Assembly (NCBI GenBank): GCA_020073305.1
Contig: JAIQFK010000037.1
Location: forward strand, 1 to 40,164
From: Terriglobia bacterium
GTDB lineage: Bacteria; Acidobacteriota; Terriglobia; Bryobacterales; Bryobacteraceae
Reading direction: 5' to 3'
Length of the DNA stretch: 40,164 nt
The notes beneath the pieces are model-generated. The model had not been told where the DNA came from. It was given only the letters and a program-made list of their open reading frames with translations, and ran no database searches. A program made the position numbers and the translations under genes. The first letter of the stretch is position 1; each line of letters begins with the position of its first letter. Below, one piece after another: positions 15,669-23,047 of the stretch.

Positions 15669-15970
15669 CGGTAGCGAAAGCTTTCGGGCCCGCTGAAGAC
15701 GCAACCGGCAAATTTCGCATGTCAGGTGCAGATTTTGCATCTCGGCCCGGGTGCTTTGTAGGTTACTTGCGTTGCTACTCCGCTACTGTCCCGCCACAAC
15801 CTGCAGGTCTGCCCCTATCAATCCATCGAGTTCCTTGAGCACCCTGGCCCATTCTTTGTCGTTAGCCGTGGTCGAGGTCCGGGCGTCGAGATTTAGAACC
15901 TGTCGAGAGACCTCCGGATCGTGCCCCGAGGTGGCCCGTTCAGAATGCGCTTGTCGTCGCTTCACTCACC
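15669..15970. other. Gap between convergent genes, with one doubtful small frame
   Basis: About 300 bp. It holds the 12-bp palindrome CGAAAGCTTTCG just after the Crp/Fnr stop and the TGCAG element at 15726. A minus-strand frame 15783-15965 (GTG start, 60 residues, DKEWARVLKELDGLIG) begins 5 nt after the neighbouring stop. Its codon use is acceptable but it resembles nothing I know; I leave it as a possible small gene. Confidence 0.4.
15726..15738 (+). promoter_or_regulatory. TGCAG-N4-TTGC element, copy 5
   Basis: GTGCAGATTTTGC, preceded by G and followed by AT, giving GG-N10-GC and TTGCA. It lies between convergent genes, so it cannot be the promoter of an annotated gene; a non-coding transcript or another kind of site is possible. 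Confidence 0.5.
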
Positions 15971-16243
15971 TTAATCGTGATCTGGATGCTTGTGACGCCA
16001 CTTCCAGTATTCCCTCTGCTCCTTGGCTTTGAGTTTGGCAAAATCGCGTTTCGCGTGATGCTTCTCTTCCGCCCACTTTTGGTAGGCACGATCCTCACGG
16101 TCATTCCACTCGTGGTCGTCGTTGTGCTGCTTATCGTGGTATCGCTGGGGGTGGTCGTCAGTAGCCCTTAGCGCCGTCGGTACGGTCGCAATTGCCGCCA
16201 TGAGGGCAGTGCCTAGCAAGGCCACTTGTAGAAAACGATGCAT
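15971..16243 (-). CDS. Small secreted charged protein
   Basis: 90 residues from the ATG at 16243, with AGGAGA upstream. A signal peptide (MHRFLQVALLGTALMAAIAT) is followed by a highly charged, His-rich mature part: HDKQHNDDHEWNDREDRAYQ, then KLKAKEQREYWKWRHKHPDH. The HEWNxxEDRAYxxYxEE...YWKWRHxHP pattern is, from memory, recurrent in Acidobacteria and has no known role. His/Asp/Glu richness could allow metal binding (inferred). The upstream region carries the 19-mer shared with the promoter at 12757. Confidence 0.7.
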   Translation of the reverse strand: MHRFLQVALLGTALMAAIATVPTALRATDDHPQRYHDKQHNDDHEWNDREDRAYQKWAEEKHHAKRDFAKLKAKEQREYWKWRHKHPDHD

Positions 16244-16297
16244 GTGTTGTTTTCTCCTAACGGACTCAATATATAAATATGTCTTTTCTGCCTTTGA

Positions 16298-16316
16298 TGT
16301 CTGGTCAATATTGCTC
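16298..16316 (-). promoter_or_regulatory. 19-mer shared with the promoter at 12757
   Basis: The minus strand reads GAGCAATATTGACCAGACA, identical over 19 bp to 12757-12775. It ends 54 nt upstream of the ATG at 16243. TTGACC could be a -35 box, but the best -10-like sequences downstream (AT-rich near 16270-16285) are spaced too far, so the element may instead bind an activator. Confidence 0.55.
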
Positions 16317-16472
16317 ACATTGAACACCTTCCAATTTCCGTCAGGCGACGGCGATGCTGGCGGTGTCTGCTTAGGTGGCTTGCCGGGTGCTGTTTTTGCG
16401 GTTAACATTACACGCGGATGCATCTCAACGCAAATCTCCAGCGCACCGAGCGACGCCAGCAGGATCCTTGCC

Positions 16473-18026
16473 GTGCATAGCCGCTCATCCTTTGCGCGCT
16501 GGTGCCTGATCGTGGGGGCTTTCGTCGCCGTCCTCTTCGGCGTTGCGACGATTCTGCTCGTCCGGAACTGGCCGTTCACTCGGCAGGCGGTCACCGCCGC
16601 ACTGCAAGACCGGTTCGCCAGAACGGTCGAAATTCGCAATTTTCGCAGCACTTACTTTCCGCCTGGATGTGTAGCGGAAGGAATCAGTTTCCTGCACCGA
16701 ACGCACAAAGGCCTTCCGCCGCTGATCACGGTTCGGACTCTGATTGTCCAGGCTAGCTACTTCGGCATCTTCAGTCTTCACAAGCGCGTGGGTCAGGTTC
16801 AGGTAGTTGGGTTGCATGTATTGGTGCCCCCGAAGAGTCCGAACGGACAATCAAACGGCGTGATGCCATTGACGGACAGCAGTTCGAACGACTCTCTGTC
16901 AATTGGCGAGATAAGAGCGGATGGCGCGGTGCTGGAGTTCATGTCCCGCCGGCGCGACCAAGAACCGTTCAAGCTGGAAATTCATCAACTCATCCTCGAC
17001 CATGTGGGCGAGAATGGGCCCATCTTTTATCGTGCAACGCTGTTAAACACAGAGCCACCGGGCGAAATTCGTTCAACCGGTCAATTTGGTCCCTGGGACT
17101 CGGAGGCGCCTGGCAGTACGCCGGTTTCGGGCTCCTACACTTTTGAGAACGCGAATCTGGGTGTCTTCGAAGGCATCGCCGGAACGCTCTCTTCCCGAGG
17201 AAAACTCAACGGCACGATCGAGCATATCGAATCCGAGGGCGAGGCCGACGTGCCGAACTTCCACGTTTCCGGCAGCAACCACACCGTTCACCTGTCGACC
17301 GAATTCCGGGCGGTGGTTGACGGGACGAACGGGGACACCTATCTTCAGAACGTCCAATCTCATTTTCAGCGAACCATGTTGCTCTCGAGCGGCGGCGTCA
17401 CCGGCCAACCCGGCCAGCAGGGAAAAACGGTGGCGCTTGAGATGACCGTGAAGGACGGTCGCATCGATGATCTGTTGAGCCTGATTACGGAAGACAAGAA
17501 TCCCTCGATGACAGGTAGCGTCAGCTTGCATGCCAGGATCAAAGTGCCGCCGGGACCACCGGGATTTCTGAAGAAACTGGATCTTGAAGGCGACTTCGGC
17601 GTCGGCAATGAACGCTTCACGAACGCAGCGGTGCAGGTGCCTCTCAACCGGTTAAGCGAGAGCGCCCGCGGCGAGAACAAGAAGCAGCAAGCAGAAGATC
17701 CTGAAACCGTGCTCTCGAATCTCAAGGGGCATGTCTCCGTGAAAAATGGAATTGCCAAGTTGTCTAATGTCTCGTTTACCGCCCCGGGCACCTCTGCCCA
17801 GATTCGTGGCACGTACAACTTGTTGGACAAAACCGTGAACCTACAGGGAGTCTTGCATACGAACGGAAAATTATCCGACACGACGACCGGATTCAAAGCA
17901 CTCGTGCTGAAAGCAGTCGGTCCGTTCTTAAAAAAGAAGACCATAACAATCGTGCCATTCACGGTCACTGGCACGTCTAAGCAGCCATCGTTCGCACTGG
18001 ATTTCGACGGTAAACGGACGCTCTAA
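16473..18026 (+). CDS. AsmA-like protein
   Basis: 517 residues from a GTG at 16473 (AGGA about 8 nt upstream). The frame is open far upstream, but that would run through a divergent gene. One N-terminal membrane anchor (WCLIVGAFVAVLFGVATILL) is followed by VTAALQDRFARTVEIRNFRS, the typical opening of AsmA-type proteins. The long beta-rich part ends with LSNLKGHVSVKNGIAKLSNV, SAQIRGTYNLLDKTVNLQGV and a TKQPSFALDF-like end, matching the AsmA C-terminal region. Known role: AsmA-like proteins bridge inner and outer membranes and help move phospholipids. Inner-membrane anchored and periplasmic here. Confidence 0.8.
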   Translation: MHSRSSFARWCLIVGAFVAVLFGVATILLVRNWPFTRQAVTAALQDRFARTVEIRNFRSTYFPPGCVAEGISFLHRTHKGLPPLITVRTLIVQASYFGIFSLHKRVGQVQVVGLHVLVPPKSPNGQSNGVMPLTDSSSNDSLSIGEIRADGAVLEFMSRRRDQEPFKLEIHQLILDHVGENGPIFYRATLLNTEPPGEIRSTGQFGPWDSEAPGSTPVSGSYTFENANLGVFEGIAGTLSSRGKLNGTIEHIESEGEADVPNFHVSGSNHTVHLSTEFRAVVDGTNGDTYLQNVQSHFQRTMLLSSGGVTGQPGQQGKTVALEMTVKDGRIDDLLSLITEDKNPSMTGSVSLHARIKVPPGPPGFLKKLDLEGDFGVGNERFTNAAVQVPLNRLSESARGENKKQQAEDPETVLSNLKGHVSVKNGIAKLSNVSFTAPGTSAQIRGTYNLLDKTVNLQGVLHTNGKLSDTTTGFKALVLKAVGPFLKKKTITIVPFTVTGTSKQPSFALDFDGKRTL

Positions 18027-18043
18027 GAGCGCTGCAGTGCGCC

Positions 18044-18958
18044 TTATGGAATGCCTCTGAATTTCAAATTCGATGCCGTAGCAGACAAAGGAGTGAGCAT
18101 TGGAGCGCGACGGCATGCGTACACCCGGGTGAATTCGGCCCCCAGATAAAACACTTGCGCCGAATAGTAGACCCATACCAGCACGATTACGAGCGAACTC
18201 GCCGCTCCGTAGGTGTCCGTAAAACTTGCTTTACCGAGGTACACTCCCAGCATCCACTTTCCGGCAGTGAACAAAAGCGAGGTGAGGACCACGCCGACAG
18301 TTACATCGCTCCATTTCAACGGCACATTGGGCAGAACTTTGAAAATGAAAGCGAACAGAACCGTGACGACCGCAAAGGAGACCAGCCAATCGGCGGTCCG
18401 AATTATGCCACGCGGCGGAGTTGCAACCGAATTCAGGTACTGGCCCGCCGCAGAAATCCCCACGTTCACAATCAGCGAGGCCAATAAGAAGAATCCGGCG
18501 CCCAGCACGAGCGCGAATGAAAGAAACCGCTCTTTCACCACGTTCACCACGCTGCGGACCCGGCTACAAGTCGTGTCCTCGGGCACTTTCCAGATCATGT
18601 TCAGAGCATCCCTCAGTTCGCTGACGACCGCCGTCGCGCTGAAGAACAGAGTGACCAGCCCAAGCACGGTAGCTGTGATCCCACTCGAAGGCCGATGCGC
18701 ACCTTGGAGCAAGGTCTGAATCACCTTGGCGCCTTCGCTTCCCACCAGGTCTCGGATCTGCGAGACCATGCGGCCCTCGGCGGCGTTAGAGCCGAACACG
18801 AAACTGGAGACAGCGAGGAGAATCACCAAAGTCGGCGCCAGCGACAGCGCCATGTAGTAGGCCAGCGCCGCCCCCAGCCGTGGCGCTCTGTCCGTTTGCC
18901 AGTTCTGGACTGTATGCCTGATTAGAAGTGCGATCTCTTTGAGCTGAATATGGCTCAT
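18044..18958 (-). CDS. YihY/BrkB-family inner membrane protein
   Basis: 304 residues from the ATG at 18958; the frame stays open to 19108. About six membrane segments are visible. The family motifs RAPRLGAALAYYMALSLAPT, near the N-terminus, and TYGAASSLVIVLVWVYYSAQ with FYLGAEFTRVYA at the C-terminus identify YihY/BrkB. The family was once called RNase BN in error; it is probably a membrane transporter or flippase-like protein, with the substrate unknown. It converges with the AsmA-like gene (17 bp apart). Confidence 0.88.
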   Translation of the reverse strand: MSHIQLKEIALLIRHTVQNWQTDRAPRLGAALAYYMALSLAPTLVILLAVSSFVFGSNAAEGRMVSQIRDLVGSEGAKVIQTLLQGAHRPSSGITATVLGLVTLFFSATAVVSELRDALNMIWKVPEDTTCSRVRSVVNVVKERFLSFALVLGAGFFLLASLIVNVGISAAGQYLNSVATPPRGIIRTADWLVSFAVVTVLFAFIFKVLPNVPLKWSDVTVGVVLTSLLFTAGKWMLGVYLGKASFTDTYGAASSLVIVLVWVYYSAQVFYLGAEFTRVYACRRAPMLTPLSATASNLKFRGIP

Positions 18959-19171
18959 CTGCTGCTCGGAACACACAAAGAGAGATGCTCGTCTAAACGA
19001 TACATCAACAACCGCGAAGGCGATGAGCAAATTTGAGCAGACTACAGAGATGTGTCTGTTATAGTAAGAGCCTCGCCACGAGTATAAAGATGGTGCAGTG
19101 CCATGCATGACGGGTGCGTGCGCGGAGGATAACGCTTGAAATCGCCGGGCGTGGCCGGAAAACGCCGTGTT

Positions 19172-20407
19172 TCATTCGTACCTGAGAGCCTCAATCGGAT
19201 CCAAGAACGCCGCTTTCCGCGCCGGGTAGTACCCAAAGAAAACTCCCACCAGTGCTGAAAACAAAAACGCCATCATGATCGACAGCAGGCTGACCACCGT
19301 GGACCATTGCGCGAAGTACGAGATCAGCCAAGAAGCCGCCAACCCAACCACGATTCCGATGATCCCACCCAGCAACGATAGCGTCACCGCTTCCACCAGA
19401 AACTGCGAGAGGATGTCGCGCGTTTTTGCTCCCACCGCTTGCCGCAGGCCTATCTCGCGCGTCCTCTCGGTCACCGACACCAGCATGATATTCATGATCC
19501 CGATGCCACCCACAATCAACGACACCGACGCGATCGCACCCAGCAGAATGGACATTACCTGTGCCGAGGTTTCCTGAGCCGCGAAAACTTCGGTCAGGTT
19601 GCGAATGGTGAAATCATCGTCCAGGCCCGGCAAGATCCTGTGCCGCTCGCGAAGCAGCGCCTCCATCTCCTGCTGTGCCTGATCCATGGCCTGAGTCCCG
19701 ATGGCCTGCACCATCAGCGAGCCGACCGCCTTGGCATTCGCCTTATTTGTGCCGAGCACCTTTTGCTTCGCCGTGGAGATCGGCAGCAGGATAATGTCGT
19801 CCTGGTCCTGGCCCGAAGGCGACTGGCCCTTCGGTGTAAGCACGCCCACCACAGTGAACGGCACATTCTTGATGATGACCACCTGGCCCGTGGGATCGCT
19901 GTCGCCGAACAGGTTCTGCGCGACGCTCTCACCCAGCACTGCCGCTTTGGCGGCGGCATCCACATCCTGGTCCGTGAAGAACTCGCCGGACATCATAGTG
20001 TAATCGCGGATCGTCATGAAATCCGGAGTCACGCCTTGGGCGGTGGTGGCCCAGTTGTTGTTTCCGTACACCACTTGGACGCCACCGCGGACGGCGGGAG
20101 CGACAGCCGCTACGGAGGGGCACTCTGCGGCGATGGCCTTGGCGTCATCCTCGGTCAGAGTCACGACCGCGCCGGAGCCGAGCCGGACGCCGTTGCTGCT
20201 GATGCTGCCTGGCAGCACGATGATCAGGTTGCTCCCGATGCTCTGGATCTGCTCCTGTATGCGCGCCGTGGCACCCGCACCGACCGCCACCATCGCGATT
20301 ACCGCCGCCACGCCGATGATGATACCCAGCATAGTGAGGGCGGAGCGTGTGCGGTTCACCTCCAGTGCGCGCAACGCGATCTTCATACTGGCGATAATCT
20401 TGTTCAT
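19172..20407 (-). CDS. MacB-like ABC transporter permease
   Basis: 411 residues. The N-terminal helix (ALTMLGIIIGVAAVIAMVAV) is followed by a large periplasmic domain (~50-285, with FFTDQDV, AVLGESVAQNLFG and DIILLPISTA) and three C-terminal helices starting at SLIVGGIGIMNIMLVSVTER. TREIGLRQAVGAKTRDIL and the closing YYPARKAAFLDPIEALRYE are MacB/FtsX-type signatures. The ATG overlaps the stop of the ATPase gene (ATGA), so translation is coupled. It works with the ATPase and adaptor upstream as an efflux or envelope-export pump; the substrate cannot be read from the sequence. Confidence 0.92.
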   Translation of the reverse strand: MNKIIASMKIALRALEVNRTRSALTMLGIIIGVAAVIAMVAVGAGATARIQEQIQSIGSNLIIVLPGSISSNGVRLGSGAVVTLTEDDAKAIAAECPSVAAVAPAVRGGVQVVYGNNNWATTAQGVTPDFMTIRDYTMMSGEFFTDQDVDAAAKAAVLGESVAQNLFGDSDPTGQVVIIKNVPFTVVGVLTPKGQSPSGQDQDDIILLPISTAKQKVLGTNKANAKAVGSLMVQAIGTQAMDQAQQEMEALLRERHRILPGLDDDFTIRNLTEVFAAQETSAQVMSILLGAIASVSLIVGGIGIMNIMLVSVTERTREIGLRQAVGAKTRDILSQFLVEAVTLSLLGGIIGIVVGLAASWLISYFAQWSTVVSLLSIMMAFLFSALVGVFFGYYPARKAAFLDPIEALRYE

Positions 20408-21162
20408 ACAGCAGCCACCTCCTCCGGCGGTTCCGCGGGGAGCTGTTCCAGATCCTTTTGGGCCTCGCCCGGGTGTGCGATCCTCTCATCCAGCTGCAGC
20501 TTGCCGTCTTTGAAGTGGATGTTGCGGTTCGCGTACGTCGCGACATCCGGATCGTGCGTCACCACAATCATGCTGATCCCTTGGTCGCGATTCAGCCGCT
20601 GGAAAATCGCCATGATCTCGAGGCTGGTCCTGGAATCCAGCGCTCCGGTGGGTTCATCCGCCAGGATAATCCGGGGATCGTTCACCAGGGACCGCGCGAT
20701 GGCCACACGCTGTTGCTGGCCACCGGAAAGCTGGCTGGGCTGATGCTCCTCGCGTCCGGCCAATCCCACCGACAGGAGCGCTTTCATGGCTCGCTCGTGG
20801 CGCTCGTGGGCCGGCATATCGGTGTACATCAGCGGCAGCTCGACATTCTCCGCCGCACTGGTTCGTGCCAGCAGGTTGAACTGCTGGAACACAAATCCGA
20901 TTTTTTTATTCCGAATCTCTGCCAGTTGGTCACGATTCAGTTCTCCAACACTGGTGCCGTCCAGCCTGTAAATCCCCGACGTAGGTTTATCCAGGCACCC
21001 GAGAATGTTCATGAGCGTGGATTTGCCCGACCCCGACGGCCCCATGATCGCCACGAAATCCCCGCGTTCGATCTCGAACGAAATGCCCTTCAACACGTGT
21101 ACCGGAACATCTCCGAGCTTGTAATCCTTCACCAGATGCTTGATTTCGATTACTGCCGCCAT
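20404..21162 (-). CDS. MacB/LolD-type ABC transporter ATP-binding protein
   Basis: 252 residues from the ATG at 21162. Walker A GPSGSGKST (41-49), Q-loop FQQFNLLART, signature LSGGQ (145-149), Walker B IILADEPTGALDSRT and the switch His in VVTHDPD are all intact. The opening IEIKHLVKDYKLGDVPVHVL is typical of the LolD/MacB group. A C-terminal tail of about 25 residues is Pro/Glu-rich. It lies 22 nt downstream of the adaptor gene and overlaps the permease gene by four bases. It hydrolyses ATP in the cytoplasm to power the permease. Confidence 0.93.
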   Translation of the reverse strand: MAAVIEIKHLVKDYKLGDVPVHVLKGISFEIERGDFVAIMGPSGSGKSTLMNILGCLDKPTSGIYRLDGTSVGELNRDQLAEIRNKKIGFVFQQFNLLARTSAAENVELPLMYTDMPAHERHERAMKALLSVGLAGREEHQPSQLSGGQQQRVAIARSLVNDPRIILADEPTGALDSRTSLEIMAIFQRLNRDQGISMIVVTHDPDVATYANRNIHFKDGKLQLDERIAHPGEAQKDLEQLPAEPPEEVAAV

Positions 21163-21184
21163 GGCGTCATTAACGAGCCGCGCA

Positions 21185-22687
21185 CTAGAATCCGGGGCCT
21201 CTGCCGCCCTTGGAGCCGGAGCTGGCGCTCGAAGCGGTGCTCTTCGCCAGGGCCGCAATAATCACGCGGTCTCCGTCTTTCAGGTCGCTATTGGTTACCT
21301 CGGTGTAGGTGCCGTCGCTTTCCCCCGTCGAGACAACCACGCGCCGTGGCTTGTTGCTTTCATCTAGCACCCAGACGGCTTGCTCCGGCGCGGTAACCTT
21401 GCGCGCTCCCTTAGCGCCAGCGGCCGGCGCGGTAGCCTCAGACGCGGGATGATACCGCAGTGCGGCGTTGGGCACCTTCAGCACGTTGGGGCGCTGATTC
21501 ACCAGGATCTTCACATTCGCGGTCATGCCCGGAAACAGTTTCAGATCCGGATTCGAAACGCCGACCACAGCGTCGTACGTAATCACGTTCTGCACGTTGA
21601 TGGGAGCCTGGCGGACGGAGGTAACAGTTCCTTTGAACACCCGCCCGGGATACGCATCCACCGTGAACGTCGCCGGTTGGCCGACGCGCACGCGGCCAAC
21701 GTCCGCCTCCGACACGTTCGTGTCCACCTGCATCTTGGTCAGGTCCTGCGCGATCAGAAACAGCGTGGGAGCTGCCAGGCTCGCGGCGACGGTCTGGCCG
21801 ACATCGACATTGCGCGACACCACAACGCCGTCCACCGGAGCTTTGATGTTCGTATGATCCAGGTCGATCTGGGTTGAGTGCAGCGCCGCCTCGAACTGCT
21901 TCACCTGTGCCTGGTTGGCTGTCAATTGCGTGCTCGCCACTTTCAAATCAGCCTGGGCAACCTTCACGTTGTCCTCTGCTGCGCGATGCTGTGCGGCGAA
22001 GGCGGCTTGATCGGCAACGGCCGCTTTGTAAGTCGCCTGGGCGGTATCCAGGTCCTCCTGGGCGTCCGCATTCTGACTGACCAGTACCACGCGCCGGTCG
22101 ACTTTGACCTTGTCATCCTCAGCCGTCGCCTGTGCCTTCACGACGTTCGCCTTGGCACCCGCCACAGCAGCATAAGCGGCCTGTATCCCCGCATGCGCCT
22201 TCTGCACACCGGCTTCAGCATTGGCAACAGCGGCCTGCGCACTGTCGACGTTGGCTTGCGCCTGATCGACCTTTGCCTGGAAGGGCGCCGGATCGATCCG
22301 CGCGATCAACTGGCCCTTGGTCACTTTGGTGTTGAAGTCGGCGAACAAAGCCAGGATAATGCCGGATACTTGGGAGCCCACCTGAACGGTTACGACCGCG
22401 TTGGGGTTGCCGGTGGCCGAAATGGTGACGTTGATGTCGCCGTGTGCGACGGTCGCCGTGCGGAATTGAATTCCGCTTTGGCCGCGGAGTAGAAACCACG
22501 TTCCCAGCCCTACAATGACGCAAACCGCAGCCGCAGCCAAGAGAACCTTTTTCTTCCGCACCCCCACAGTTTGCTCTCCCAGCGCGCTCGGGTCAACTTG
22601 CAGCGCAGTGATGGCGTCTTGATCCGGCGGTTTCACTGCAGGTGGGGCGGATGCGGCAGACAAAAAGCTCAACATTAGATTTGTCAT
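21185..22687 (-). CDS. Efflux adaptor protein (HlyD/MacA-type membrane fusion protein)
   Basis: 500 residues from the ATG at 22687; 22675 is also possible. A cytoplasmic start of ~42 residues precedes one membrane helix (VLLAAAAVCVIVGLGTWFLL). Then come a biotinyl-lipoyl half (VQVGSQVSGIILALFADFNT), a long alanine-rich helical hairpin (~130-270), the returning half (IKAPVDGVVVSRNVDVGQTV) and beta-barrel parts (FTVDAYPGRVFKGTVTSVRQ). The hairpin is longer than in MacA. Known role: it connects the inner-membrane pump to an outer-membrane channel. First gene of the efflux operon; no TolC-like gene is present in the window. Confidence 0.9.
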   Translation of the reverse strand: MTNLMLSFLSAASAPPAVKPPDQDAITALQVDPSALGEQTVGVRKKKVLLAAAAVCVIVGLGTWFLLRGQSGIQFRTATVAHGDINVTISATGNPNAVVTVQVGSQVSGIILALFADFNTKVTKGQLIARIDPAPFQAKVDQAQANVDSAQAAVANAEAGVQKAHAGIQAAYAAVAGAKANVVKAQATAEDDKVKVDRRVVLVSQNADAQEDLDTAQATYKAAVADQAAFAAQHRAAEDNVKVAQADLKVASTQLTANQAQVKQFEAALHSTQIDLDHTNIKAPVDGVVVSRNVDVGQTVAASLAAPTLFLIAQDLTKMQVDTNVSEADVGRVRVGQPATFTVDAYPGRVFKGTVTSVRQAPINVQNVITYDAVVGVSNPDLKLFPGMTANVKILVNQRPNVLKVPNAALRYHPASEATAPAAGAKGARKVTAPEQAVWVLDESNKPRRVVVSTGESDGTYTEVTNSDLKDGDRVIIAALAKSTASSASSGSKGGRGPGF

Positions 22688-22829
22688 CTGAAGGCGCAGA
22701 GGTGCTTGCAGAATCTTCGGCTCCTTCGCGACGCATGACTGCAAGAGCGGGTCCAAAACGGCGAGTTGAGCTACATGGGGACTGCGCCAACCGGAACGCT
22801 GCCGGACTGGGCAGTTCCATCGTCGCAAG

Positions 22830-22844
22830 GTGCAGAATCTGCAC
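22830..22844. promoter_or_regulatory. TGCAG element, copy 6, palindromic
   Basis: GTGCAGAATCTGCAC is an inverted repeat with one central base. Including the preceding G, it gives GG-N10-GC on the plus strand. It lies between the divergent adaptor (22687) and Mg2+ ATPase (23048) genes and could serve either. Confidence 0.5.
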
Positions 22845-22949
22845 TGAACCCGGCAGTTGCTGCACGTCAAACTTCCGGCGGCGGCCGGGCTTTCCGCCCA
22901 TACTCCCAAATGGCAGACAGGATCGTGAGAGATGTAAGATCCGGTGTCG

Positions 22950-22965
22950 TGGCAGTAGCCGTGCA
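22950..22965 (+). promoter_or_regulatory. Sigma-54 promoter candidate for the Mg2+ ATPase
   Basis: TGGCAGTAGCCGTGCA has TGGCA, GG-N10-GC spacing and TGCA at -12. The predicted start is near 22976, leaving a leader of about 72 nt before the ATG at 23048. Confidence 0.45.
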
Positions 22966-23047
22966 ATCGGGCCGAGATCGCCCAATACCTTGGCGCGCGG
23001 GCAGCGTCAAGCCCAGGCAGATATAGTATCCACGGGAGAGGTTGCGC

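Larger units (their letters stand above)
22688..23047. other. Divergent upstream region of the efflux operon and Mg2+ ATPase
   Basis: 360 bp without a credible gene. It holds the palindromic TGCAG element at 22830-22844 and a sigma-54 candidate at 22950-22965. No recognisable Mg2+ riboswitch was seen. Confidence 0.6.

Noticed and set aside
16376-16391. TGGCTTGCCGGGTGCT before the AsmA-like gene as a sigma-54 promoter
   Set aside because: The spacing fits, but only TGGC and TGC match; such matches are expected by chance in GC-rich DNA.
16122-16472. Upstream extension of the AsmA-like protein
   Set aside because: It would run antisense through the small secreted protein gene; the membrane anchor begins after the GTG at 16473.
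19439-20743. 434-codon plus-strand frame across the ABC permease and ATPase genes
   Set aside because: His/Arg-rich translation without domains; the minus strand encodes complete MacB-type proteins.
22688-23047. Mg2+-sensing riboswitch before the Mg2+ ATPase
   Set aside because: No M-box-like or mgtA-leader-like secondary structure or short leader peptide could be recognised.
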